The position numbers and the translations under genes are program-made. Of a DNA stretch of 64,000 nucleotides, positions 23,478 through 32,125 are shown one piece after another; position 1 is the stretch's first letter; every line of letters begins with the position of its first letter. The stretch covers positions 1 through 64,000 of the forward strand of contig NZ_NEVN01000002.1 in assembly GCF_002261475.1 (NCBI RefSeq). Reading direction: 5' to 3'. The notes below the pieces were generated by a model, which did not search any database, had not been told where the DNA came from, and saw only the letters and a list, made by a program, of their open reading frames with translations. The DNA is from Bordetella genomosp. 5. Lineage in GTDB: Bacteria; Pseudomonadota; Gammaproteobacteria; Burkholderiales; Burkholderiaceae_B.

Positions 23478-24775
23478 AACCCACCTCACGCCCCGAGCAC
23501 CGTGCACTCGATGCGGCGGCGCGCCAGGTCGGCACCGGCGGCGCGCTCGATCGCATGCTGCGCAAGCGCGTCATCGAAACCCTCTCGGCCCTGCGCGGCG
23601 GCGCGCTCGTGATCGACGACCCGGTCGACCGCGTGCTGCTGGGCGAGGCCGTCGTGGGGCAGGCGCCCGTCTGGTTGCGCGTGCACGATCTGGCGTTCTA
23701 CCGCGTGCTGGCCATGCAGGGCAGCGTGGGGGCGGGCGAGGCCTACGGCGACGGCCTGTGGCAGACCGATGATCTGGTCGGCCTGGTGCGGTTGCTGGTG
23801 CGCAATCGCGCGCTGCTCGACGGCATGGAGACCGGCATGGCCCGCGTGGCCGGGCTCTTGCTCAAGGCCTGGCACGCACGCCGCGCCAACACCAAGCAGG
23901 GCAGCCGCCGCAACATTGCCGCGCACTACGATCTGGGCAATCCGTTCTTCGCCTTGTTTCTCTCGTCCGATCTGATGTATTCGTCGGCGCTGTGGGACGG
24001 TCCGCAGGACACGCTGGAGGCGGCGTCGCGGCGCAAGCTCGACACCATCTGCCGCAAGCTCGATCTGAAGCCGGGCGAGCACGTCGTGGAAATCGGCACG
24101 GGGTGGGGCGGCTTCGCGCTGCACGCCGCGCGCGAGTACGGCTGCAAGGTCACCACCGCGACCATCTCGCGCGAGCAGTACACGCTGGCACGCGAACGCG
24201 TGGCCGAGGCGGGCCTGGGCGATCGCGTCGATGTGCAGCTGTGCGACTACCGCGATCTGCAGGGCCAGTACGACAAGCTCGTATCGATCGAGATGATCGA
24301 AGCCATCGGCGCCGACTACCAGGAAACCTATTTCGCCAAGATCGAGTCGCTGCTCAAGCCGCGCGGCAGCGCGCTGATCCAGGCCATCACGATCGAAGAC
24401 CACCGCTATGCGCAGGCCGTGCGCTCGGTCGACTTCATCAAGCGCCATATTTTTCCGGGCAGCTTCATTCCCTCCGTGCAGGGCATGCTCGCGGCCAAGA
24501 CGCGCGCCACCGAGTTGGCGCTGGTGCACCTCGAAGACTTCGGCCTGTCGTATGCCCGGACGCTGGCCGCCTGGCGCGCGCGCTTTCTGGTGAACGTGGC
24601 CGAGGTGCAGGCGCAGGGCTTCGACGCGCGCTTCATCCGGCTGTGGGAGTTCTACCTGGCCTATTGCGAAGGTGGCTTTGCGGAACGCGCCATCGGCGTG
24701 TCGCACCTGCTGCTGACGCGGCCCGGTGCGCGGCCGAGCCAGGCACGCTGGACGGCGTGCGAGGGAGCGGTGTGA
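23474..24775 (+). CDS. Cyclopropane-fatty-acid-synthase-type methyltransferase (first copy)
   Basis: A 433-residue SAM-dependent enzyme. The SAM motif I is VVEIGTGWGGFALHAA (about residues 204-219). The N-terminal half has the substrate-side block GEAYGDGLWQTDDLVGLVRLL and YDLGNPFFALFLSSDLMYSSALW, typical of CfaA. QAITIEDHRY and VDFIKRHIFPGSFIPS match the lid region with catalytic acid and His-Tyr residues. It should transfer a methylene or methyl group to the double bond of a phospholipid acyl chain. It overlaps DUF1365 (ATGA) and DUF2878 (TGATG). Confidence 0.88.
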   Translation: MKPTSRPEHRALDAAARQVGTGGALDRMLRKRVIETLSALRGGALVIDDPVDRVLLGEAVVGQAPVWLRVHDLAFYRVLAMQGSVGAGEAYGDGLWQTDDLVGLVRLLVRNRALLDGMETGMARVAGLLLKAWHARRANTKQGSRRNIAAHYDLGNPFFALFLSSDLMYSSALWDGPQDTLEAASRRKLDTICRKLDLKPGEHVVEIGTGWGGFALHAAREYGCKVTTATISREQYTLARERVAEAGLGDRVDVQLCDYRDLQGQYDKLVSIEMIEAIGADYQETYFAKIESLLKPRGSALIQAITIEDHRYAQAVRSVDFIKRHIFPGSFIPSVQGMLAAKTRATELALVHLEDFGLSYARTLAAWRARFLVNVAEVQAQGFDARFIRLWEFYLAYCEGGFAERAIGVSHLLLTRPGARPSQARWTACEGAV

Positions 24776-25314
24776 TGGCGTTGTGGCTCAACCTGATCGG
24801 CTACCAGGCCGTGTGGTTCGCGGCCGTCATGGGCGCGGGACAGGGGTTGACCTGGCCGGCCGTGATCGCGGCGGGCGTGTTCGTGGCCTTGCAACTGGCC
24901 TGGTCCCGACACTGGCGAGCCGACCTGTGGCTGGTCCTCGCCGCACTGGTGTGCGGCCTGCTGCTCGACGGGGCGCTGACGGCCAGCGGTTTGCTGCGTC
25001 ATACCGCCTCCTCGCCGGCGTTGCCTCCTGGCGGCGCGCCGGTCTGGATCCTGGCGGTGTGGATCGCCTTTGCCTTGACGCTGAACCATTCGATGGGCTG
25101 GTTGCGCCGACGCCCGGTGCTGGCCTGGCTGGCGGGCGCGGTCGGCGGCCCGCTGGCGTACTGGGGTGCGGCGCGTGGTTGGCGTGCCGTGATTTTCGAG
25201 ACGCCGGTGATCTACACCGTCGCCTGGCTGAGCGCCGGCTGGAGCATTGCCCTCGTGCTGTTGACCACGGTGGCGCGGCACATGAGCGACGAGCAACGGG
25301 AGACAGCCGCATGA
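24775..25314 (+). CDS. DUF2878-family membrane protein
   Basis: A 179-residue protein with five or six predicted TM helices, including LWLNLIGYQAVWFAAVMGA at the N-terminus and LVLAALVCGLLLDGAL, where the LGLLxD-type block is a family mark. The motif VWIAFALTLNHSMGWL also fits DUF2878. Function unknown; it always travels with this lipid gene set. It begins within the cfa stop (TGATG) and ends within the DUF1295 start (ATGA). Confidence 0.82.
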   Translation: MALWLNLIGYQAVWFAAVMGAGQGLTWPAVIAAGVFVALQLAWSRHWRADLWLVLAALVCGLLLDGALTASGLLRHTASSPALPPGGAPVWILAVWIAFALTLNHSMGWLRRRPVLAWLAGAVGGPLAYWGAARGWRAVIFETPVIYTVAWLSAGWSIALVLLTTVARHMSDEQRETAA

Positions 25315-26114
25315 CCTGGTTCGAACAACTCCTGGTGCTTGCCGTGCTGATGGCAGGCGCGATGTCGGTGGCCTGGGCCTGGCAGCGGCGCCATCGCAAC
25401 GCGGGCATCGTCGATGCCGTCTGGGCTGCCGGCGTCGGCGGCGGGGCGCTGCTGGCCGCGCTCACGGGCGTGGGCACCGCCGGCACCCGCGTGCTGCTCG
25501 CGCTGCTGGCCGGCATCTGGTCGGCGCGGCTGGCCTGGCACATCTGGCGCCGCGTGCGCGCCGAAGAAGAAGACGGACGCTACCGCGCCCTGCGCGCGCA
25601 CTGGAACGGCCACCAGGGCAAGTTCTACGGCTTCTTCCTGTTCCAGGCGGGTCTGGTCGTGCTGTTTGCCCTGCCGTTCGTGGCGGTGGCCGCAAACACG
25701 GCCCCGCTCTCGCCCGCGCGCGCCGTGCTGGCGCTCGTCGTGTGGCTGGCCGCGGTGGCGGGCGAGACCCTGGCCGACCGGCAACTGGCCGCGTGGCGCG
25801 CGAACCCCGCGAACCGGGGCAAGACCTGCCGCGCCGGGCTGTGGCGCTATTCGCGGCATCCCAACTATTTCTTCGAATGGTGTCACTGGTTCGCCTACGT
25901 GGTGCTCGCCTGGGGCTCGCCGCTGTTCTGGCTGAGCCTGAGCGGGCCGGTGATCATGTACGTGTTCCTGCGCTGGGTGAGCGGCATTCCGTTCACCGAG
26001 AAGCAGGCCCTGCGCACGCGTGGCGACGACTATCGCGCGTATCAGCGCGAGACCGCCATGTTCTTTCCCTGGTTTCCCAAGTCTCATTCGACCCACAGGC
26101 AGGATCGCTCATGA
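25311..26114 (+). CDS. DUF1295 membrane protein (steroid 5-alpha-reductase-like)
   Basis: A 267-residue polytopic membrane protein. The C-terminal block CRAGLWRYSRHPNYFFEWCHWFAY is the hallmark of DUF1295 and of the isoprenylcysteine-methyltransferase/steroid-reductase fold, where it binds a nucleotide cofactor. GIPFTEKQALRTRGDDYRAYQRETAMFFP closes the domain. An NAD(P)H-dependent reduction or methylation of a lipid is a reasonable inference; the true reaction is not known. Coupled at both ends by ATGA overlaps. Confidence 0.86.
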   Translation: MTWFEQLLVLAVLMAGAMSVAWAWQRRHRNAGIVDAVWAAGVGGGALLAALTGVGTAGTRVLLALLAGIWSARLAWHIWRRVRAEEEDGRYRALRAHWNGHQGKFYGFFLFQAGLVVLFALPFVAVAANTAPLSPARAVLALVVWLAAVAGETLADRQLAAWRANPANRGKTCRAGLWRYSRHPNYFFEWCHWFAYVVLAWGSPLFWLSLSGPVIMYVFLRWVSGIPFTEKQALRTRGDDYRAYQRETAMFFPWFPKSHSTHRQDRS

Positions 26115-27196
26115 ATACGCGCTTGATGCAGGATATCGAACTCGCCCTCGACCGGCCGGCGCCCGGCGTCCTGGGCCTGGCCGAACGTGGCTGGTTGCCG
26201 GACGCGGTGGTGCGCGCGGGCATTCGCCGCTTGTGCGCGCAACGGTTGAACGACGAAATGGCGGACGATCCGCGCCATCAGGCGGAACGGCAGCAGTCGC
26301 TCACCGAAGCGTTGCGCCGTGCGCCGCTCGCCATCCACACCGATACCGCCAACGCGCAGCATTACGAGCTGCCGGCGGCGTTCTTTCGTCTGTGCCTCGG
26401 CGCACGCCTCAAGTATTCCGGCTGCCTGTATCCGGAGGGAGTGGAGTCGCTCGATACGGCGGAGGAGGCCATGCTGAAGCTCTATGGCGTGCGCGCCGGT
26501 CTGGCCAACGGGCAGGACGTGCTCGAGCTGGGCTGCGGCTGGGGCTCGCTCACGCTGTGGATGGCCGAGCACTACCCGGCCTCGCGCATCACCGCGGTGT
26601 CCAACTCCGCGTCGCAGCGCCAGCATATCGAAGCGCAATGCCGCGAGCGCGGGCTGGACAACGTGCGCGTGATCACCTGCGACGTGAACACGCTGCAACT
26701 GCCCCAGGCCGCCTACGACCGCTGCGTGTCGGTCGAGATGTTCGAGCACATGCGCAACTACCAGACCCTGCTCGGCTCGATCGCCGGCTGGCTGCGGCCG
26801 GGCGGAAAACTGTTCGTGCATATCTTCGCGCACCGCACGCTGATGTACCCGTTCGAGACCGAAGGCGCCGACAACTGGCTGGGCCGTCACTTCTTCACGG
26901 GCGGCATCATGCCGGCGGCCGACACCCTGCTTTGGTTCCAGCGCGACCTGCGGCTCGAATCGCGCTGGCTGGTGGACGGCACCCACTATGAGCGCACGGC
27001 CAATCACTGGCTCGCCAATCAGGATGCGAACAAGGCCGAGGTGATGCGCGTGCTGAGCGAGGCCTATGGCCCCGACCTCGCGCCGCTGTGGTTCCAGCGC
27101 TGGCGCATGTTCTGGATGGCGTGCGCCGAACTCTTCGGCTACCGCCAGGGTCGCGAGTGGCTGGTGGCCCATTACCGCTTCGTGCGGCCCGACTGA
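26111..27196 (+). CDS. Cfa-like SAM-dependent methyltransferase (second copy)
   Basis: A 361-residue methyltransferase of the Cfa superfamily but of a different branch from the first copy. SAM motif I is VLELGCGWGSLTLWMAE (about residues 137-153), and SVEMFEHMRNYQTLL and GGKLFVHIFAHR are later motifs. It lacks the long N-terminal Cfa domain. Enzymes of this short type beside a desaturase and an FAD oxidoreductase are linked, in my recollection, to methylated or furan fatty acids in alphaproteobacteria. Its start overlaps the DUF1295 stop (ATGA). Confidence 0.85.
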   Translation: MNTRLMQDIELALDRPAPGVLGLAERGWLPDAVVRAGIRRLCAQRLNDEMADDPRHQAERQQSLTEALRRAPLAIHTDTANAQHYELPAAFFRLCLGARLKYSGCLYPEGVESLDTAEEAMLKLYGVRAGLANGQDVLELGCGWGSLTLWMAEHYPASRITAVSNSASQRQHIEAQCRERGLDNVRVITCDVNTLQLPQAAYDRCVSVEMFEHMRNYQTLLGSIAGWLRPGGKLFVHIFAHRTLMYPFETEGADNWLGRHFFTGGIMPAADTLLWFQRDLRLESRWLVDGTHYERTANHWLANQDANKAEVMRVLSEAYGPDLAPLWFQRWRMFWMACAELFGYRQGREWLVAHYRFVRPD

Positions 27197-27208
27197 AGGA
27201 GAATTCGT

Positions 27209-27739
27209 ATGCGCAAGCAACGCTGGCATCGCTGGCTGACTTTCCTCCCGCTGTCCCTGCTGGCGGCGTGCTCGTCGCCGCCGCCCTTACCCCCGGTGCC
27301 GCAGGTGGATCTGCCGCGCTTCATGGGCGATTGGTATGTGATCGCGCACATCCCGAGCTGGCCCGAGCGCAACGCCTACAACGCGCTGGAGCGTTATACC
27401 CTGCGCCCCGATGGCAAGGTCCAGACCGACTTCGAGTACCGGGACGGCAGCTTCGAGGCGCCGGTCGACACCATGCATCCGGTCGGGACGGTGCGCCCCG
27501 ATACCGGCAACGCGGTGTGGGGCATGCAGTTCATCTGGCCGATCAAGGCGGAATATGTGATCGCCTGGCTCGACGCGGACTACCAGCGCACGATCGTAGG
27601 CCGCAGCAAGCGCGACTATGTCTGGATCATGGCACGCACGCCCACGCTACCCGACGACGTGTACGCCGAGCTGGTGGAACGCGTGCGCGGCATGGGCTAC
27701 GACACGGCCGAGCTGCGCAAGGTCCCGCAGCGCTGGTGA
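27209..27739 (+). CDS. Lipocalin (Blc-like) outer-membrane lipoprotein
   Basis: A 176-residue lipoprotein: the signal ends at LLAAC (about residues 17-21). The lipocalin barrel opens with FMGDWYVIAHIPSWPERN (G-x-W motif) and closes with DYVWIMARTPTLPDDVY, as in E. coli Blc. Such proteins bind fatty acids or lysophospholipids and are induced by membrane stress. AAGGAG is seven bases before the ATG. As last gene of the lipid operon it may carry or store the modified lipids. Confidence 0.87.
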   Translation: MRKQRWHRWLTFLPLSLLAACSSPPPLPPVPQVDLPRFMGDWYVIAHIPSWPERNAYNALERYTLRPDGKVQTDFEYRDGSFEAPVDTMHPVGTVRPDTGNAVWGMQFIWPIKAEYVIAWLDADYQRTIVGRSKRDYVWIMARTPTLPDDVYAELVERVRGMGYDTAELRKVPQRW

Positions 27740-27800
27740 GTAGAGGGCGGTGCGCAGGGCCCCGCGCCGGAAGCGGCACGTCGCGCCATCACGCTCACGC

Positions 27801-27831
27801 AAAAAAATGGGGCGGTCCGTAGACCGCCCCA
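27801..27831 (-). terminator. Rho-independent terminator of katE operon
   Basis: On the minus strand TGGGGCGGTC pairs with GACCGCCCCA around a 4-base loop and is followed by seven T. It sits 20 bp after the catalase stop. It may also end transcription from the lipocalin side. Confidence 0.85.
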
Positions 27832-27850
27832 CTGCCTGCGCGACGGGGTA

Positions 27851-30331
27851 TTACACCGCCGGAGGATCGGTCTCGCGCTCCGGATGACGGTGCGCGGCGA
27901 TCGCCTCGATGAAGGCCTGCGCGGCCGACTCGTCCCAGCCGCCGGCCACGATCAGGCCCTTGTCGGCCTGCTCGATGGGCAGGCCCGCGGCCTCGAACAG
28001 CGCGGCGCCGCTGCCGATGGCCAGCAGCGTCTTGCCATGACGGAAGGCATCGCGCACGTACTCGAGTGCGCGGCCGTCGCGTTGCAGTGCCGCCACCGCC
28101 TCGTCGCCACCGGGAACCGCCACCGCGTCGAACACCACGCTGGGCTGATTCTCGAGCGAGCCGTCGGCGTCCAGCATATTGCCTTCGCGGTCGGCGAGGG
28201 TGCCGATGCGCGGGCCGATCAGGCGCACGACGGCGCCGGCGTCGATCAGGGTCTGGGCCAGCGCGCGCGTCGCGGCGCCGTCCACGCCGGGCGCGGCAAG
28301 CAGCGCCACCTTGCGGGTGGCGATGCCGGCGTCACCCGGGCGGAAGGTCAGCGACAGCGCCGGGGATTGCGTGACCTCCGGCTCGGGCGGGTTGGGCATC
28401 GCGCGCGGCAGCGGCTCGGGCAGGTCCATGCCCAGGCCATCGGCGACCGCCTGCGCCAGCGTGTCGGACACGTTGCGCAGCGACGCCACCATGCGCTCGC
28501 GGATCGCGGGCACGGTCACCTTGCTCAGTTCGAACGCGAAGGCCGAGATGATGTGCTGCTGCTCCCACTCGGTCTGGCTCTCGAAGAACAGCGTGGCCTG
28601 TGCATAGTGCTCGGCGAACTTCTCGGGCTTGCCGCGCAGCTCATCGCTCTGCACCGGCTCGGGGAACGACACGAACCCGGCCGATCCGGCCTGGAACGGA
28701 CAGCCGCCCGCCAGCGAGTTGGGCTCGTAGGCCACCTTGCCGCGATTGATGGTCTGCCGGTGCATGCCGTCGCGCTGGTTGTTGTGCACGGGCGCGAGCG
28801 GGGCGTTGATCGGGATCTCGTGGAAGTTCGGTCCGCCCAGGCGCGAGATCTGCGTGTCCACGTAGGAGTGGATGCGGCCCGCGAGCAGGGGATCGTTCGT
28901 GAAATCCAGACCCGGCACGATGTGCGCCGCGCAGAACGCGGCCTGCTCGGTCTCGGCGAAGAAGTTGTCCGGGTTGCGGTCCAGCACCATGCGGCCGATC
29001 GGGCGGATCGGCACGAGTTCCTCGGGCACGATCTTGGTCGGATCCAGCACGTCGAAGCTGAACTCGTCGGCCTGCTCGTCGGTGAAGATCTGCACGCCGA
29101 GTTCCCACTCGGGCGGATTGCCGGAGTCGATCGCTTCCCACAGATCGCGGCGATGGAAGTCGGGATCGGCGCCGGACACCTTCACGGCCTCGTCCCACAC
29201 TTGCGAGTGCGTGCCGAGCACCGGCGTCCAATGGAACTTCACCAGATGCGACACGCCCTGCGCGTTCACGAAGCGGAAGGTATGCACGCCGAAGCCCTGC
29301 ATCATGCGGTAGCTGCGCGGGATCGCGCGGTCCGACATGGCCCACATCATCATGTGCGTGGACTCGGGGCTCAGCGAAATGAAGTCCCAGAACGTATCGT
29401 GCGCCGAGGCGGCCTGCGGCATGCCGTGGTGCGGCTCGGGCTTGACGGCGTGCACGAGGTCGGGGAACTTCATCGCATCCTGGATGAAGAAGACGGGCAT
29501 GTTGTTGCCCACCAGATCCCAGTTGCCTTCGTCGGTGTAGAACTTGACCGCGAAGCCGCGCACGTCGCGCGCGGTGTCCTTCGAACCGCGCTCGCCCGCC
29601 ACCGTCGAGAAGCGCACGAACACCGGCGTGCGCTTGCCGGCCTCGGCGAACAGCGACGCGGCCGTGATTTCGGTGAGGGGCTCATAGCACTCGAAGTAGC
29701 CGTGCGCGGCCGAGCCGCGCGCATGCACGATGCGCTCGGGAATGCGCTCGTGATCGAAGTGCGTGATCTTCTCGCGCAGGATGAAGTCCTTGAGCAGCGC
29801 GGGGCCACGCAGCCCGGCCTTTAGCGAATTCTGGTTGTCCGCTACCGGCACGCCCTGGTTGGTCGTGAGGCGCTGGCCGGTGCTGTCGGCGCGCACGCGT
29901 GCCAGTCGGCCATCGGCGGCATTCACGCCGGGTTCGGCGGCGCCGTTGGTCTTGGGCGACTGCACCTGTTCCGACAGCGAGCTCGCGCCCACGCTGTCGT
30001 CGGCCGGCGGCACCTGCGCGCCGGTGTACGGGCAGCGCGCGGCTTCGCCGTACTCGGCCGCCTTGTCGTCGTTGTGCGGACGGCCGGCGACCGTGGCCTG
30101 GGTGGCCGAGGCACGCTGCAGCGCCGGGTGCGCGGCATCCGGCGCGGGGCCCGTGGCGGGGCCGCTGTCGGTGTTGAGGAAGGCCGTGTCCAGCGCGAGC
30201 TGGCTCTGGCCGTCGGCGCCGCCCGCCTTGGCACGCTTGGCGGCGGGTTTGGCCGCGCTCTTGGTGGCCGTCTTGGCGGGGCTCTTGGCCGCCGGCTTGG
30301 CGGTGGACGTCGTGGTTTTCTTGCCGGGCAT
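27851..30331 (-). CDS. katE: Large-subunit catalase (HPII/KatE type) with Ala/Lys-rich N-terminal tail
   Basis: An 826-residue haem catalase that splits hydrogen peroxide. The core shows [20 protein letters not shown] with the essential His (about residue 195), the Asn in [13 protein letters not shown], and the haem-ligand Tyr in [18 protein letters not shown] (about residue 487). The C-terminal DJ-1/PfpI-like domain typical of large catalases starts near residue 670 ([20 protein letters not shown]). It is longer than E. coli HPII (753). The first ~40 residues are a KPAAK/TATK-type basic tail like histone H1-like proteins, which is unusual. Start ATG 30329-30331 has GGAG upstream. It follows a ferritin-like gene by 17 bases. 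Confidence 0.93.
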   Translation of the reverse strand: MPGKKTTTSTAKPAAKSPAKTATKSAAKPAAKRAKAGGADGQSQLALDTAFLNTDSGPATGPAPDAAHPALQRASATQATVAGRPHNDDKAAEYGEAARCPYTGAQVPPADDSVGASSLSEQVQSPKTNGAAEPGVNAADGRLARVRADSTGQRLTTNQGVPVADNQNSLKAGLRGPALLKDFILREKITHFDHERIPERIVHARGSAAHGYFECYEPLTEITAASLFAEAGKRTPVFVRFSTVAGERGSKDTARDVRGFAVKFYTDEGNWDLVGNNMPVFFIQDAMKFPDLVHAVKPEPHHGMPQAASAHDTFWDFISLSPESTHMMMWAMSDRAIPRSYRMMQGFGVHTFRFVNAQGVSHLVKFHWTPVLGTHSQVWDEAVKVSGADPDFHRRDLWEAIDSGNPPEWELGVQIFTDEQADEFSFDVLDPTKIVPEELVPIRPIGRMVLDRNPDNFFAETEQAAFCAAHIVPGLDFTNDPLLAGRIHSYVDTQISRLGGPNFHEIPINAPLAPVHNNQRDGMHRQTINRGKVAYEPNSLAGGCPFQAGSAGFVSFPEPVQSDELRGKPEKFAEHYAQATLFFESQTEWEQQHIISAFAFELSKVTVPAIRERMVASLRNVSDTLAQAVADGLGMDLPEPLPRAMPNPPEPEVTQSPALSLTFRPGDAGIATRKVALLAAPGVDGAATRALAQTLIDAGAVVRLIGPRIGTLADREGNMLDADGSLENQPSVVFDAVAVPGGDEAVAALQRDGRALEYVRDAFRHGKTLLAIGSGAALFEAAGLPIEQADKGLIVAGGWDESAAQAFIEAIAAHRHPERETDPPAV

Positions 30332-30348
30332 CGATATCTCCGTGCGGA

Positions 30349-30966
30349 TCAGTGGCGGCGCAACATGCTGTCGCGGGCCTGTTCGGCGCGGGATGCGCCA
30401 ATGGCGGTTTCGACTTTCTTCACTTCTTCGGGCGGGGGCAGCACGGCCGGCAGGCCCAGCGACTCGATCCACAGCTCACGGGACCAGCCCATGGTGTGAT
30501 AGAGGTGATGGTCCTCGTCGGTGGCCACGGCGTCGTACGCCTGCTTGAGCACGTCGGCCTGCTTGCCGCTGCCTTTCTCGGCGAGCAGCCCGATCAGGGC
30601 CCAATTGCTGTGATCCTTGGTCTCGGCCAGCACCACGCATTCGGTGGCGACCAATTCGGCCGCCTGGGGGTTGCCGGCGGCCTGTGCCATGCGCATCGCG
30701 CGCACGAGCGACTCACCCAGATGCCGCACGACCTTGCGGCCGTCGGTCTCGAGCTCGGGGTCCAGACCCAGCTGCTCGAAGACGGTCAGCAACACACGGC
30801 GGTGCGTGCGCGTCTCTTCCAGGTATTCCTTCCATTCCTTCTTCAGGTCTTCGTTCAGCGCACAGCTCACGGCGGTCTCGTAGACCTGCAGCCCACCGAT
30901 CTCGGTTTCCAGGGCTTGATACAGCAGTTCCTTGGTTTGCTGGGCATCGGGTGCACGACGGCTCAT
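30349..30966 (-). CDS. Ferritin-like four-helix protein upstream of catalase
   Basis: A 205-residue, all-helical soluble protein. The acidic/His repeats LYQALETEIGGLQVYE, YLEETRTHRRVLLTVF, CVVLAETKDHSNWALI and ATDEDHHLYHTMGW look like the metal-binding helices of the ferritin/rubrerythrin superfamily, though the spacing is not the strict ExxH. The start is the ATG at 30964-30966 with GAGGAGG before it. It is cotranscribed with katE, so iron sequestration or peroxide handling is a fair guess. No DUF was identified with confidence. Confidence 0.75.
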   Translation of the reverse strand: MSRRAPDAQQTKELLYQALETEIGGLQVYETAVSCALNEDLKKEWKEYLEETRTHRRVLLTVFEQLGLDPELETDGRKVVRHLGESLVRAMRMAQAAGNPQAAELVATECVVLAETKDHSNWALIGLLAEKGSGKQADVLKQAYDAVATDEDHHLYHTMGWSRELWIESLGLPAVLPPPEEVKKVETAIGASRAEQARDSMLRRH

Positions 30967-31044
30967 GGCGGCCTCCTCGCATGGCAGACAGTTGGCGGAA
31001 CCCGGCCTGCGGTCGGCTGGCGCGGGGAGCGCCTCCTGCAGCAA

Positions 31045-31971
31045 CTACCGTTCCCGTGGCCGGCGCGCCAGGTCGGGAGGCGCCTGGCGCAGGCGTTGCT
31101 CGAGGAATTGAAGGAACACGCGCGCCAGGGCGGGCAGGGTGCTGCCGGCCAGCGTGAGCACCTGCACGCTGCGCTGCTGCATCTCGACATTGCTGAACGG
31201 CAGGGCGACGAGACCGGCGTGCTCGAGCTTGTCGGCCAGGGTCAGGTAGCCGGACAGGGCCACGATCGGGCTGTCGGGCAGCAGGGGCAGGAACGCGGCC
31301 GAGTAGTTGGAGACGTAGGAGGGCTCGAGGTGCAGGCCGGCGTTGGCGCAGGCGACGTCGAAAAGCTGGCGCACGGTGGTGTCGCGATCGCCCAGCGCGA
31401 GGGGCAGTTTGCGCAGATCGCGCACGCTCACGCTGCGGCGGCTGGCCAGCGCGTGGCGGCGGCACATGACCGCATAGACCGGGGCGCGGCTCACGAGCTC
31501 GGTGCGCAGCCGCTCATCGGTGGCCAGCGTGTAGCGCAGGGCCATCTGGGAGTGCCCATCGAGCACGCGCTGATTCACGGCCTCGGGACGGTCCACGTGC
31601 AGATGAAAGCGCGTCTGCGGGTGCAGCTGCTTGAAGTCGGCCATGCTCTGCGGAATGAAGCGGTGCGCGAAGCCCTCGGTACAGGCGATCCGCAGTGTCA
31701 CGTCGCCCAGGGTGCTGCGCTCGCGCAGCTCGTCGGCCACGCGCTCGGCCTCGAGCGTGGCGGCGTTGGCGTAGGCGGCCAGCTGCCGGCCGGCCTCGCT
31801 CAGCGTCATGCCGCGCGCCTGGCGCTCGAACAGCGTGACGCCGAGCTGGTCTTCGAGCTTGCTGATCTGGCGGCTGATCGCGGAGGCGGCCACGTGCTGG
31901 GTCTGGGCGGCCGCGGCGACCGAGCCACGGCGCGCCACCTCGAGGAAGTAACGCAATGACAGCGAAATCAT
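31045..31971 (-). CDS. LysR-family regulator, divergent from M20 peptidase
   Basis: A 308-residue LysR-type regulator. The N-terminal winged helix-turn-helix is RYFLEVARRGSVAAAAQTQHVAASAISRQISKLEDQLGVTLFER. The effector-binding domain covers residues about 90-295. It is transcribed away from the peptidase and Bug-receptor genes, the standard layout for a LysR controlling its neighbours. The inducer may be the peptide or carboxylate handled by those proteins. Confidence 0.88.
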   Translation of the reverse strand: MISLSLRYFLEVARRGSVAAAAQTQHVAASAISRQISKLEDQLGVTLFERQARGMTLSEAGRQLAAYANAATLEAERVADELRERSTLGDVTLRIACTEGFAHRFIPQSMADFKQLHPQTRFHLHVDRPEAVNQRVLDGHSQMALRYTLATDERLRTELVSRAPVYAVMCRRHALASRRSVSVRDLRKLPLALGDRDTTVRQLFDVACANAGLHLEPSYVSNYSAAFLPLLPDSPIVALSGYLTLADKLEHAGLVALPFSNVEMQQRSVQVLTLAGSTLPALARVFLQFLEQRLRQAPPDLARRPRER

Positions 31972-32125
31972 GGGGTGTCGGTGGACCGGGTGGGAACGAG
32001 GGGACGGGAGCCGGAAGCCGATGCGCTGCTATTGCGAAAAAGGCAACGCAAGCCTGCGATTTAGCTGATTGTGGCATGCCTGACGCCGTAATAATGTTGT
32101 GCCTTTCCCTAATAAGGCCTTCGTC

